Origin: Candidatus Aminicenantes bacterium UBA2190
GTDB taxonomy: Bacteria; Acidobacteriota; Aminicenantia; UBA2199
Reading direction: 5' to 3'
Assembly (NCBI GenBank): GCA_002335385.1
Contig: DCVK01000062.1
Coordinates: forward strand, 1 to 54,189
Length of the DNA: 54,189 bases
The notes under the pieces were generated by a model, which had not been told where the DNA came from, ran no database searches, and was given only the letters and a program-made list of their open reading frames with translations. This document shows, one piece after another, positions 1 to 8,945 of this stretch (the stretch's first letter is position 1; each line of letters opens with the position of its first letter). A program made the translations under genes and the position numbers.

Positions 1-6
1 AACAAA

Positions 7-507
7 TTGGAAAATACTGATAATAAAAAACTATTGCCCAAACAGTTTTCATCAGGAAGAGTAAACAATTTTCTTCTTTTTATTGTTACCTGTGGATTTG
101 TCGGTTACCTACCCGGTGCACCAGGCACATATGCATCAATTCTCGGATGTTTTATCCTCTACTTTTTCCCTTTCAGTTCTTTTTTTATAAATATGATCTT
201 TCTTTGCTGCCTGATTCCCGTTTCAATTTTATGCATAAATATTTTGGAATACCACGACGATGATCCTTCCTATATAGTAATAGATGAACTTGCGGGAATG
301 TCTGTCACAATGGCGGGGCATGAGGCTAATTTGCTAAACATAATAACTGGTTTCATTCTCTTCAGGTTTTTTGATATAATAAAATGCTATCCTGTAAAAC
401 AAGTTGAGCGCTTTAAAAAAGGGTACGGCGTTGTTGCTGATGATGTTCTTGCAGGCATTTTCGCAAATATGGTTATATGTCTGGGATATGCAATATTAAA
501 AAAATAA
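7..507 (+). CDS. pgpA: Phosphatidylglycerophosphatase A
   Basis: Membrane enzyme that removes the phosphate of phosphatidylglycerol phosphate to give phosphatidylglycerol. The 166 residues match the usual length of the PgpA family. Visible family motifs are GYLPGAPGT (about residues 33-41), DDPSYIVIDELAG (84-97, acidic metal-binding patch) and GYGVVADDVLAG (139-150), with hydrophobic segments between them. The start is a TTG six bases from the window edge and the frame stays open to base 1, so the real start may lie upstream. It sits 28 bases before pncC in an AT-rich group whose composition differs from everything after ~2.95 kb. Confidence 0.88.
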   Translation: MENTDNKKLLPKQFSSGRVNNFLLFIVTCGFVGYLPGAPGTYASILGCFILYFFPFSSFFINMIFLCCLIPVSILCINILEYHDDDPSYIVIDELAGMSVTMAGHEANLLNIITGFILFRFFDIIKCYPVKQVERFKKGYGVVADDVLAGIFANMVICLGYAILKK

Positions 508-535
508 AAGACAATTTTAAAATACAAAGGAAAAC

Positions 536-1018
536 ATGGTAACACTTGAAGAAAAAACAGGAGTTCTTTTAAAACAGAACAATCTGAAAATTGCCACTGC
601 CGAATCCTGCACAGGAGGACTAATAGCAAACAGAATAACGAATATAAGCGGCTCATCAGAATACTTTGAAGCTGGTTTCATAACATACAGCAACAGGGCA
701 AAAACTATTTTTCTTGCTGTTCCGGAAGATATTATTGCACAAAAAGGGGCTGTAAGCCATGAAGTCGCAGAATTAATGGCAGAAGGAGCCCGAAAAGTAA
801 CGGATGTAGATTTAAGCCTCTCTGTAACAGGCATTGCTGGTCCTTCTGGCGGCACTATTCAAAAACCTGTTGGAACTGTCTATATTGGACTTTCATGCAA
901 AATAGGAAATTTTGTACGTCATTTTTCATTCAAGGGAGATAGAGAGGAAATAAAGAGACAAACTTCCGATGCTGCTTTAACTTTCATTCTTGATTATATC
1001 GAAGGCAGACTCTCATGA
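536..1018 (+). CDS. pncC: CinA C-terminal domain protein, nicotinamide-nucleotide amidase
   Basis: Stand-alone CinA C-terminal domain (160 residues) that deamidates nicotinamide mononucleotide to nicotinate mononucleotide in pyridine-nucleotide salvage. AESCTGG (residues 22-28) and the conserved GIAGPSGG segment in the C-terminal half are diagnostic. The N-terminal MoCF-like domain of full CinA is absent. The ATG follows an AAAGGA ribosome site. Its end overlaps the thpR start by four bases, showing translational coupling. A cinA-type gene just before thpR and recA is a common arrangement. Confidence 0.88.
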   Translation: MVTLEEKTGVLLKQNNLKIATAESCTGGLIANRITNISGSSEYFEAGFITYSNRAKTIFLAVPEDIIAQKGAVSHEVAELMAEGARKVTDVDLSLSVTGIAGPSGGTIQKPVGTVYIGLSCKIGNFVRHFSFKGDREEIKRQTSDAALTFILDYIEGRLS

Positions 1019-1644
1019 GAGCATTTCTAGCAATTGAGATTATCGATGAAATTAAGGAATATTTAAAAAATATAACTAATCTTATGGCATTACACATTGA
1101 CGGAGTTAAGTGGGTCGACAAGACAGGTCTGCACATAACACTTAAATTTCTCGGAGAAATAGAGGATAAAAAAATATCGCAGATTTGGGAATCAATATCT
1201 TATATCGAAAACAGATACACACCTTTTGATGTAACAACAAAAGATATCGATGCTTTTCCTGATAAAAGAAAAGCCAGGGTTATTATAACTACATTGGAAA
1301 ATGGAGTTGACAACATAAAAAACATATACAATGATATAGATGAAAGCCTCTCTTATTCAGGCTTCAAAAGAGAAACAAGATCCTTCACGCCTCATATCAC
1401 GCTGGGAAGGATGAAAATACCCGGATCTGTCCATGGCAAGGCGTTTAAGGACATAGAAAGGAAAGGTTTTACTGCGGGATCTATAACACTTTTTAAAAGC
1501 ATACTTAGGCGTGAAGGTGCTCTTTATACTCCGGTATGGAACTTAAAATTAAAAGGCAAAGAAAAATTGCACTACAAAGATGGCCATGTCACTTATAACA
1601 GGGATAAAAGTCTATCAGTAACAAGGGGAGGTATAATAAGGTGA
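1015..1644 (+). CDS. thpR: RNA 2',3'-cyclic phosphodiesterase (2H family)
   Basis: 2H-superfamily phosphoesterase of the LigT/ThpR type, which opens 2',3'-cyclic phosphates on RNA. The two catalytic HxTL motifs are present: HITL at residues 40-43 and HITL at 127-130. The 209-residue length exceeds the usual ~180-190 through a basic C-terminal tail. It overlaps pncC and recA by four bases on each side, so the three genes form one translationally coupled unit. AT-rich like its neighbours. Confidence 0.86.
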   Translation: MRAFLAIEIIDEIKEYLKNITNLMALHIDGVKWVDKTGLHITLKFLGEIEDKKISQIWESISYIENRYTPFDVTTKDIDAFPDKRKARVIITTLENGVDNIKNIYNDIDESLSYSGFKRETRSFTPHITLGRMKIPGSVHGKAFKDIERKGFTAGSITLFKSILRREGALYTPVWNLKLKGKEKLHYKDGHVTYNRDKSLSVTRGGIIR

Positions 1645-2651
1645 AAGAAGAGGAAAACAGGACAAAAGCAATAGATATGGCTGTATCTCATATAGAAAAA
1701 CTTTTCGGAAAAGGCTCCATCATGAAGCTCGGAGAAAAACCCATAGAGGTTATACCTGTTATACCCACAGGTTCTATAGCGCTGGATATTGCCCTTGGCG
1801 TAGGCGGCCTGCCAAGAGGAAGGGTTATTGAGATTTTCGGTCCTGAAGCATCGGGTAAAACAACGCTGGCGCTTCAGGTCGTTGGAGAAATCCAGAACAT
1901 TGGCGGAACTGCCGCATTTATAGACGCTGAACATGCCCTTGATATAAGCTATGCAAACAAAATCGGCGTTAAAACAGATGAACTCCTTATTTCTCAACCT
2001 GATACCGGTGAACAAGCTCTTGAAATTACAGAAATTCTCGTAAGGAGCGGTGGCGTAGACATCGTTGTGGTTGACTCTGTGGCAGCACTCGTACCAAGAG
2101 CAGAAATTGAAGGGGATATGGGTGATGCCCATATGGGTTTGCAGGCAAGGCTTATGTCACAGGCATTGAGGAAATTGACATCAACAATCAGCAAATCAAT
2201 GACCACTGTTATTTTTATAAACCAGATCAGGCAGAAAATAGGTATAATGTTTGGAAATCCTGAGACCACTACGGGGGGGAATGCGCTGAAATTTTATTCC
2301 TCTGTAAGACTTGATATCAGGAGAATAGCCTCCATCAAGGATGGCCAGGATGTTGTAGGAAACAGGACAAGGGTAAAAGTTGTAAAAAATAAGGTTGCAC
2401 CACCATTTAAAGAAGCAGAATTTGATATCATATTTGGAGTTGGTATATCAAAAGAAGGCGATTTGATTGACCTTGGCGTTGATGCAGGCATTGTTGAAAA
2501 AAGCGGCACCTGGTATTCATACGGGGATATACGCATCGGACAAGGCAGAGAAAATGCCAAAGATTACCTGAAAAAACATGAAGATGCAGCTAACGAGATT
2601 TACGAAAAAATAACTGCATATTACGAATTAAAAAAGAAAGGTGACAAGTGA
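1641..2651 (+). CDS. recA: Recombinase RecA
   Basis: Central homologous-recombination ATPase and LexA co-protease. Walker A is GPEASGKTT (residues 67-75), the Walker B segment is VDIVVVDSVAAL, and the RecA signature ALKFYSSVRLDIRR follows an intact L2-loop region (FGNPETTTGGNALK). The 336 residues fit a full RecA with a short, lysine-rich C-terminal tail. GTG start preceded by GGGGAGG. It overlaps thpR and alaS by four bases. The recA-alaS order is seen in several anaerobic Gram-negative lineages. Codon use is AT-rich, unlike the genes downstream of ~3 kb. Confidence 0.97.
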   Translation: MKEEENRTKAIDMAVSHIEKLFGKGSIMKLGEKPIEVIPVIPTGSIALDIALGVGGLPRGRVIEIFGPEASGKTTLALQVVGEIQNIGGTAAFIDAEHALDISYANKIGVKTDELLISQPDTGEQALEITEILVRSGGVDIVVVDSVAALVPRAEIEGDMGDAHMGLQARLMSQALRKLTSTISKSMTTVIFINQIRQKIGIMFGNPETTTGGNALKFYSSVRLDIRRIASIKDGQDVVGNRTRVKVVKNKVAPPFKEAEFDIIFGVGISKEGDLIDLGVDAGIVEKSGTWYSYGDIRIGQGRENAKDYLKKHEDAANEIYEKITAYYELKKKGDK

Positions 2652-5269
2652 CATCAAAAGAGATACGTAAGATATTTTTGAATTATTTTTCATCAAAGGG
2701 GCATAATATAGTCCCAAGCTCCTCTCTGGTCCCGGACAAGGACCCTACTCTCCGTTTTGTTAATGCTGGAATGGTACAGTTCAAGAACACTTTTCTCGGC
2801 ATTGAACAACGACCCTACAGCACCGCAACTTCCTGCCAAAAATGCGTGAGGGCGGGAGGCAAACATAACGATCTTGAGAACGTTGGAAAAACATTGAGAC
2901 ATCACACTTTTTTCGAGATGCTCGGCAACTTTTCCTTCGGCGATTATTTCAAGGAGCCGGCCTGCGTCTTCTCCTGGGAACTACTGACGCAGCACTATCG
3001 CCTGGCGCCCGAGAGGCTCTGGGTCACCGTCTTCCGCGAAGACGACGAGGCATTCCGCATCTGGGAAGAGCGCATCGGCGTGCCGCGGGCGCGCATCCAC
3101 CGCCTGGGGGAAAAGGACAACTTCTGGCAGATGGGCGACACCGGGCCCTGCGGCCCATGTTCGGAGATCCACTACGATCGCGGCCCCGAATTCGGCCCGC
3201 TGGAATTCGTCGACGGCAACCGCCGCTTCGTCGAGATCTGGAACCTGGTCTTCATGCAGTTCAGCCGTGACGCGGCAGGGACGCTGCAGCCGCTGCCTGC
3301 CCCCTCCATCGACACCGGCATGGGCATGGAGCGCCTGGCGGCCGTGCTGCAGGGGGTGAGCAGCAACTATCGCACCGACCTGTTCGCGCCGGTCATCGAG
3401 CGCGCCGCCGAGCTGGCCGCTGCCGACCGCGAGGACCCTTCCCTGCAGATCGACCTCAACGTGGTGGCCGACCACGTCCGCGCCCTGACCTTCCTCATCG
3501 CCGACGGCATCATGCCGGCCAACGACGGCCGCGGCTACGTGCTGCGCCGTCTTTTGCGCCGCGCCGTCAAGCACGGCAGGTCGCTGGGCCTGCAGGACGC
3601 TTTCCTGCACAAGCTCAGCGGCAGGGTCGTGGAGGTGATGAAGCCTTTCTACCCCGAGCTCGAGCCCGCCCGCGACTTCATCGCCAGGGTGATCGCCATG
3701 GAGGAAGAGCGCTTCCAGCGCACCCTGGCCAACGGGCTGAAGATCTTCGATGACCTGCTGGCCGCGGCGCTCGAGACGAAGCAGGAGAAGCTGTCGGGGA
3801 TCGACCTGTTCCGCCTCTCCGACACCTACGGCTTCCCTCTGGACTTCGCCCGCGACCTGGCCATGGAGAAGGGCGTGGGCATCGATTTCGACGCTTTCCA
3901 GCGGGCGCTGAAGGAACAGAAGGAGCGCTCACGCTTCAGCCTGCTGGAGAAGCGGCGCGAAACCGCCGCCCTGCCGGGCATCGAGCGCTGGCCCAGCGAA
4001 TTCGTCGGCTACGACGACCTGCAGGCCGAGGCCGTGCTCCTGGCCGCCTATGTCGACGGCCGCCCGGCCGAGACCATCGCCGCCGGCCAGCAGGGCATCC
4101 TGGTCTTCGACCGCACCCCCTTCTACGCCGAGAGCGGCGGCCAGGTCGGCGACAGCGGCAGCGGCCACGGCAGCGAGGCGTATTTCACGGTGCGCGACAC
4201 GAAGAAGGCGCCAGCGGGGGCGATCCTGCACGAAGTCCAGGTGCTGGAAGGCGTCCTGAAGGCCGGCGCTGCCGTGCGGCTGGAAGTGGACGCTTCCCGC
4301 CGCCAGCAGATCGCCATCCACCACACGGCCACCCACATGCTGCACGCCGCCCTGCGCGAGGTCCTGGGCCTGCACGTCAAGCAGGCCGGATCGCGGGTCG
4401 CTCCCGACAAGCTGCGTTTCGACTTCACCCACTTCGGCGCCGTGAGCGCCGAGGAGCTGGAGAGGATCGAGAGCGCCGTCAACGAAAAGATCCGCGAGAA
4501 CCTGCCCGTCGCCCGGCGGACGCAGCCTTACGAGGAGGCCATCCGCTCCGGGGCCATGGCCATCTTCGAGGAGAAGTACGGCGATACGGTGCGCGTGATC
4601 TCGCTGGGCGATTTTTCCAGCGAGCTGTGCGGCGGCACCCACCTGCAGGCCAGCGGTGAGGTCGGCCTCTTCAAGATCGCCGGCGAAAGCTCGATCTCGT
4701 CGGGAATCCGCCGCATCGAGGCCCTGGCCGGAGAGGCCGCCTATCATTACGTGGCGCGCGGCCAGGCCCTGCTGCACCAGGTCCTGGCCCATTTCGGCCA
4801 GAAGCCCGAGGGACTGCTGGACTTCCTCAAGGGCCTCGAAGCCCGCGCCAGGGAAGGCGAAAAACAGTCGAAGAAAGGCGCGCCGGGCAGCGCGGCCGCC
4901 CCGCTGGACGTGGGCGAGCTGATCCTGGGCTCGCGGCGGATCGCCGGCGTCCCGGTCGTGATCGCCTCCCTGCCGGGCGCCGACCGCGAGGCCCTGAGCG
5001 GCCTGGCCGACGAGATCAAGAACCGCAGCCGAGGCGTAGCCGTCCTTTTCACCAGCGGCGACGGCCGCTCCCTGGTCGTGGCTTCGGTCTTCAAGGACTT
5101 GACAGCCAAATTCAACGCGAATATAATCATAAAAAAGGTCGCTCCCATGATCAACGGCAAAGGCGGCGGCCGCAGCGACTTCGCTCAGGCCGGAGGCGAT
5201 GCCGTCGCCGACCCGGAGGAGTTGAAAGAGCGCATCGGCCGCGCCCTGCAGGAGGGTCATGAAACGTAG
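2648..5269 (+). CDS. alaS: Alanine-tRNA ligase (mosaic base composition)
   Basis: Charges tRNA-Ala and edits mischarged Ser/Gly. The 873 residues cover the class II catalytic core, the tRNA-binding region, the editing domain with its zinc motif (HHTATHMLH near residue 557 and CGGTH near 661) and the C-terminal DHHA1-type domain ending with a GGGRSDFAQAGG segment. GTG start overlaps recA by four bases. The frame is intact throughout, but the first ~90 codons are AT-rich and the rest strongly GC-rich. The change lies between about 2905 and 2990, where FFEMLGNFSFGDYF is encoded. The protein is a plausible full-length enzyme, yet the gene may be a chimera of two sources. Confidence 0.93.
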   Translation: MTSKEIRKIFLNYFSSKGHNIVPSSSLVPDKDPTLRFVNAGMVQFKNTFLGIEQRPYSTATSCQKCVRAGGKHNDLENVGKTLRHHTFFEMLGNFSFGDYFKEPACVFSWELLTQHYRLAPERLWVTVFREDDEAFRIWEERIGVPRARIHRLGEKDNFWQMGDTGPCGPCSEIHYDRGPEFGPLEFVDGNRRFVEIWNLVFMQFSRDAAGTLQPLPAPSIDTGMGMERLAAVLQGVSSNYRTDLFAPVIERAAELAAADREDPSLQIDLNVVADHVRALTFLIADGIMPANDGRGYVLRRLLRRAVKHGRSLGLQDAFLHKLSGRVVEVMKPFYPELEPARDFIARVIAMEEERFQRTLANGLKIFDDLLAAALETKQEKLSGIDLFRLSDTYGFPLDFARDLAMEKGVGIDFDAFQRALKEQKERSRFSLLEKRRETAALPGIERWPSEFVGYDDLQAEAVLLAAYVDGRPAETIAAGQQGILVFDRTPFYAESGGQVGDSGSGHGSEAYFTVRDTKKAPAGAILHEVQVLEGVLKAGAAVRLEVDASRRQQIAIHHTATHMLHAALREVLGLHVKQAGSRVAPDKLRFDFTHFGAVSAEELERIESAVNEKIRENLPVARRTQPYEEAIRSGAMAIFEEKYGDTVRVISLGDFSSELCGGTHLQASGEVGLFKIAGESSISSGIRRIEALAGEAAYHYVARGQALLHQVLAHFGQKPEGLLDFLKGLEARAREGEKQSKKGAPGSAAAPLDVGELILGSRRIAGVPVVIASLPGADREALSGLADEIKNRSRGVAVLFTSGDGRSLVVASVFKDLTAKFNANIIIKKVAPMINGKGGGRSDFAQAGGDAVADPEELKERIGRALQEGHET
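5099..5127 (+). promoter_or_regulatory. Consensus sigma-70 promoter inside alaS
   Basis: TTGACA (5099-5104), a 17-base spacer and TATAAT (5122-5127): a 12/12 match inside the 3' part of alaS. It falls in a small AT-rich island that uses ATA codons, unlike the GC-biased codons around it. It points at the lytic transglycosylase gene starting 132 bases downstream and would uncouple that operon from recA-alaS. Confidence 0.6.
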
Positions 5270-5939
5270 CCTCATTGTTTTCTGCGGCGCCTGGCTCGCC
5301 GGCGGCATCCTTTTCGCCGGGCTGGTCGTCCGCCAGGACAAGAACGGCCACATCGTCCTCACCAACACCCTGGACCGCTCCTCGGGAGGCCGCGACGGGG
5401 TCTCCGTTCTTTCCCCCGCCCGTTCCCACGCCGTTCCGTCGCATTACAAGGAGAAGATTCAGACCCTGACCCAGAAACACGACATGCGCGAGGACCTGGT
5501 CATCGCCGTGGCCAGGGCCGAGTCGAGTTTCAATCCCTTCGCCGTCTCCCCCAAGGGCGCCGTGGGCATCATGCAGCTGATGCGCGACACGGCCCGGCAA
5601 TACGGCGTGATCAACCGCTACAACGCCCACGAGAACATCGAAGCCGGGGTGAGGCACCTGAAATACCTTTATGAAAAATTCCGCGGCAACATCCCCCTGA
5701 CCCTGGCCGCTTACAACGCCGGCGAGGAGGCCGTCAGCAGATACAACGGCGTCCCGCCCTACCGCGAGACGCAGAATTACGTGCGGCGCGTGATGTCCAT
5801 GATGGGCATGAGCGCCCCCTCGTCATCGTCTCCGCGCGCCAAGACCAAGATCTACAAATACATCGACCCCGCTGGCAGGACCATCATCACCGACACGCTC
5901 CCCGCCGAGATCGGCGGCAGTTTCGAAGTCATCAATTAG
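5259..5939 (+). CDS. Lytic transglycosylase (SLT domain)
   Basis: Secreted or membrane-anchored murein hydrolase that cleaves the MurNAc-GlcNAc bond. An N-terminal hydrophobic stretch (residues ~5-22) is a signal peptide or anchor. The SLT domain spans about residues 65-165 with the catalytic glutamate in ARAESSFNP (near 88), followed by KGAVGIMQLM and the LAAYNAGEEAV motif. The C-terminus (KIYKYIDPAGRTIITDTLP) looks like a DUF4124-type tail, and a similar RQDKNGHIVLTNT segment lies near the N-terminus. The start overlaps the alaS end by 11 bases. A consensus promoter inside alaS probably drives it. Confidence 0.88.
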   Translation: MKRSLIVFCGAWLAGGILFAGLVVRQDKNGHIVLTNTLDRSSGGRDGVSVLSPARSHAVPSHYKEKIQTLTQKHDMREDLVIAVARAESSFNPFAVSPKGAVGIMQLMRDTARQYGVINRYNAHENIEAGVRHLKYLYEKFRGNIPLTLAAYNAGEEAVSRYNGVPPYRETQNYVRRVMSMMGMSAPSSSSPRAKTKIYKYIDPAGRTIITDTLPAEIGGSFEVIN

Positions 5940-5947
5940 GATGCCCG

Positions 5948-6436
5948 TTGCCTGAACACAGCTCCGAACCGCTTGCGGACCTGGGCAAGAGCGTGCTTCT
6001 CGGCGGCGGCGCCTCGGGCATGCTCTCCATCTTCCCCGGGCTGAACCTGCTCAACCTCTTCTTCATGACCTGGATCGTCCTGGGCGCCGGGCTGACCATC
6101 CACCTGCTCTATCGGGCGAACCCGGTGCTGCGCCGCGGCGACGCGCTGCTGGCCGGAGCCTTGAGCGGCCTCGTCGGCGGCGGCGTCTTCGCGTTCCTGG
6201 GCTTCCTCTCGATCATCGGCATGACCCAGGAAAAGCTGGAGCGGATGATCGATTCGGCCCGGGCCGTCGCGCCCTACCTGGCGAACGAGCAGGCCGCCGC
6301 CATGGCCGCCGGCCCGTTCAAGGCCATGATGGCCCTGGCCATCGGCATGTTCCTGTTGCTGGCCATCGTCGCCGGGGGGCTGGCCGGCCTGGCCGCCCGC
6401 CGCCTCCTGCGCCCGGCGGCCAGCGGCGAACAATGA
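5948..6436 (+). CDS. Hypothetical integral membrane protein
   Basis: 162 residues with three to four predicted membrane segments: ~20-55 (probably two), ~65-90 and ~118-145, rich in Gly, Ala and Leu. No motif I can assign. The TTG start is inferred because the ATG at 5941 meets a stop after four codons. The stop overlaps the following lipid kinase start by four bases (ATGA), so the two are translationally coupled. Function unknown; the context suggests a role in the envelope. Confidence 0.65.
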   Translation: MPEHSSEPLADLGKSVLLGGGASGMLSIFPGLNLLNLFFMTWIVLGAGLTIHLLYRANPVLRRGDALLAGALSGLVGGGVFAFLGFLSIIGMTQEKLERMIDSARAVAPYLANEQAAAMAAGPFKAMMALAIGMFLLLAIVAGGLAGLAARRLLRPAASGEQ

Positions 6437-7356
6437 ACAAGGTCCACGTCATCGTCAACCCCTCTTCCGCCCACGGCCGCACCCTGAGGCGCTGGGGAAC
6501 GATCCGCGATGCCATCCGCGCCCACTTCAGGGAATTCAAATACAGCTTCACCGAGAAACCCCTGCAGGCGACGGAAATGGCCCGCGAGCTGCTGCACGAC
6601 GGCTGCGACCTGCTCATCGGGGTCGGCGGCGACGGCACGCTGAACGAGATCAGCAACGGCTTTTTTCATGCCCGCTCGGGACAGGCCATCAACATTGACG
6701 CCGCGGTGGGCATCATCCCCTCGGGGACCGGCTCCGACTTCATCCGCTTCATGAAAGTCCCCCGCGACTTCGAGAAGTCGGCGGCGCGCATCAAGAACGC
6801 CAGCAACCGCAAGATCGACATGGGCCGGATCACCTATGGCGGCGGCAACGGGGCGCACACGCAGTATTTCGTCAATGTCGCCGACTTCGGCCTGGGCGCA
6901 GAGGTCATCCGCAGCGTCTCGGCCATCGGCTCCACCCGCCGCGGCGCGCTCACCTACTACCGCGGCCTGTTGTCCACCATGATGAAGTACCGCAGCAAGA
7001 GGGTGCGCCTGACCGTCGACGGCGGCAAGCCGCTGCAGGGCGAGTACATGATCGGCGCCGTGGCCAATGGGCGCATCTTCGGCGGCGGCATGGTCATCGC
7101 CCCCCAGGCCGAGCCCGATGACGGGTACTTCGACCTGGTGCTCATCGACCCGATGGGCAAGCTGGAGATCCTGGCCAATTCCCGCCTGCTGTACGCCGGG
7201 ACGATCGAGCGCAATCCCAAGGTCCACATCCTGAAGGCCAAGAACATCAAGGTGGAATCGCCCGACGAGGTGCACATCGAGTACGACGGCGAATTGGGGG
7301 GAACGCTTCCCGCCGAGTTCGCCATTGTGGAAAAGGCCCTGAACTTGCGGGTCTGA
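6433..7356 (+). CDS. Diacylglycerol/lipid kinase family protein
   Basis: 307-residue soluble or membrane-associated lipid kinase of the DagK/YegS/LCB5 fold. The nucleotide-binding glycine loop VGGDGTLNEI is near residue 65, preceded by the HVIVNPSSAHG start motif and followed by IIPSGTGSDF. The C-terminal beta-sandwich half includes GGGMVIAPQAEPDDGYFDLVLI. The substrate (diacylglycerol, phosphatidylglycerol or a long-chain base) cannot be told from sequence. A second paralog lies at 38536-39438. ATGA overlap with the upstream membrane protein. Confidence 0.85.
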   Translation: MNKVHVIVNPSSAHGRTLRRWGTIRDAIRAHFREFKYSFTEKPLQATEMARELLHDGCDLLIGVGGDGTLNEISNGFFHARSGQAINIDAAVGIIPSGTGSDFIRFMKVPRDFEKSAARIKNASNRKIDMGRITYGGGNGAHTQYFVNVADFGLGAEVIRSVSAIGSTRRGALTYYRGLLSTMMKYRSKRVRLTVDGGKPLQGEYMIGAVANGRIFGGGMVIAPQAEPDDGYFDLVLIDPMGKLEILANSRLLYAGTIERNPKVHILKAKNIKVESPDEVHIEYDGELGGTLPAEFAIVEKALNLRV

Positions 7357-7364
7357 GCTGGACC

Positions 7365-8945
7365 ATGGGCACCCGGAAGTACGCGAGCGTCGGGCTGATC
7401 ATGCTGGCCCTGCTCAGCGCGGCGGCCTGCTCCCGGCAGGAGGGCGGCGCCGCCGCCGCGGTTGAGGTCAAGAGCCGGCCGCGGCTGAAAGCGATCATCG
7501 TCCCCCAGCCCCGTTCCCTGCTGCCCCACGAGGGATTCTATTACGTGGACGGCCAGCTCAGCGACGCCATCTTCAACAACCTGGTCTACGCCGATCACAA
7601 GGGCAGCCTCGCCCCCGAGCTGGCCGAGAGCTGGGAGGTCTCGGCGGATCACCGCCTGTACACCTTTCACCTGCGGCGCGGCGTGCGCTTCCATGACGGC
7701 CGGCCTTTCACAGCCGCCGACGTTCTCTTCACCCTGGAGAACCTCATCAAGAAGACCCAGGGCCGGTTCGTCGAGACCCGCTTCATCGAGGGGCACGAGG
7801 ATTTCCTGGCCGGGCGCTCCGCTCACGTCAGCGGCATCCGCGTGCTCGACGACCATGCCGTGCAGGTCCGCCTCAATGGCGAATTCAAGTTCTTCCTGCC
7901 GTTTTTGGCCGCCGAGTACACGGCGATCCTCCCCGCCGCCTTTGCCGGCAAGAGCGAGGACGATTTTCGCTGGCACCCGGTCGGCACGGGGCCCTTCCGC
8001 CTCGCCGCCAGCGGCAACCGGGCCATCGGCGCCCGGCAGTATCTCGTCTTCAGCCTGGAAAAGAACAAGGGCTACTTTGCACCCACCGGCAACACGGAGG
8101 CCATCGACTTCTATGCCAGCAATACCTCCATCGATAAAGCCGAGCTTGAACACTTCGATCTCGTGTTCGTCTCCGACAGTGAAATGCTCGAGTTGTCGAC
8201 ACAGCCCGGCCTCACGATCATCAATTCCTCCCCCACCATCCTCAATTTCCTGATCCTGAACCCCGGGGAGAACGACTCCCTGCGGCAGCGCAAGGTCAGG
8301 CAGCTGATCCTTTATGCCATTGACCGCGAGGAGCTCGTGCGCCAGATCTTCCAGAACCAGGCCCTGCCCGCTCATTCCATGCTGCCGTTCGGGCTGCTGG
8401 GGCACAACCCCTACCAGCGCCTGGAATACTCGCGCGCCGCCGCCATCCGCGCCGAGCTGCCGCCGGGGAAGATCTCGTTCACCCTGCTGACGGTGGCCAA
8501 GGACAAGCGGGGGCAGGTGGGTGAATTCGTGCGCCGCGAACTGGCCCGGTTCGACGTGGACTTGAAGGTGATCATCATGAACGACCAGTACGACTACTTC
8601 ACGCGGGGGATCTACGAGACCGACGGCTGCATCATCATGGGCGGCATCCCGGACTACCCCGCCGCCTTCCATTTCCTCTCGCACCTGGTGGAGCCCAACG
8701 GCTATTACAATGTCCGCAAGTTCTCCCGGCCCGGGCTGCAGGCCAAGATCGCCATGCTGCCCAGCGCGGACACGGTCAGGGAAGCTCACCTGCTGGCCGA
8801 GATCAACTCCGACCTGGAGAACGAGGCGCTGTACATCCCGCTGTACCATTACTCGAATTTCATCGCCCTGCGCCGTCATATCAAGGCCATCACGTTCAAG
8901 TATGGCGAGGTCGCCGACCTGGCCCGCCTGGAGGTCACCGAATGA
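7365..8945 (+). CDS. ABC-type peptide/solute-binding lipoprotein (SBP family 5)
   Basis: Extracytoplasmic binding protein of the oligopeptide/nickel family. It has a signal peptide with lipobox LSAAAC and the lipidated Cys at position 22. Family segments include LAPELAESWEVSADHRLYTF and LRRGVRFHDGRPFTAADV near the N-terminus of the mature protein. Length 526 residues is typical. No permease or ATPase gene for an Opp/Dpp transporter is nearby, so its partners are encoded elsewhere or it has another role. The stop overlaps the AAA ATPase start by four bases. Confidence 0.86.
   Translation: MGTRKYASVGLIMLALLSAAACSRQEGGAAAAVEVKSRPRLKAIIVPQPRSLLPHEGFYYVDGQLSDAIFNNLVYADHKGSLAPELAESWEVSADHRLYTFHLRRGVRFHDGRPFTAADVLFTLENLIKKTQGRFVETRFIEGHEDFLAGRSAHVSGIRVLDDHAVQVRLNGEFKFFLPFLAAEYTAILPAAFAGKSEDDFRWHPVGTGPFRLAASGNRAIGARQYLVFSLEKNKGYFAPTGNTEAIDFYASNTSIDKAELEHFDLVFVSDSEMLELSTQPGLTIINSSPTILNFLILNPGENDSLRQRKVRQLILYAIDREELVRQIFQNQALPAHSMLPFGLLGHNPYQRLEYSRAAAIRAELPPGKISFTLLTVAKDKRGQVGEFVRRELARFDVDLKVIIMNDQYDYFTRGIYETDGCIIMGGIPDYPAAFHFLSHLVEPNGYYNVRKFSRPGLQAKIAMLPSADTVREAHLLAEINSDLENEALYIPLYHYSNFIALRRHIKAITFKYGEVADLARLEVTE

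Noticed and set aside
3929..5368. 479-codon open frame on the minus strand inside alaS
   Set aside because: Antisense shadow of GC-rich codons; no motif, biased composition (Ala, Gly, Asp, Gln), and the plus strand is clearly alaS.
6957..8879. 640-codon minus-strand open frame across the lipid kinase and binding protein
   Set aside because: Shadow frame with no recognisable domain and no ribosome site; the plus-strand genes have clear motifs.
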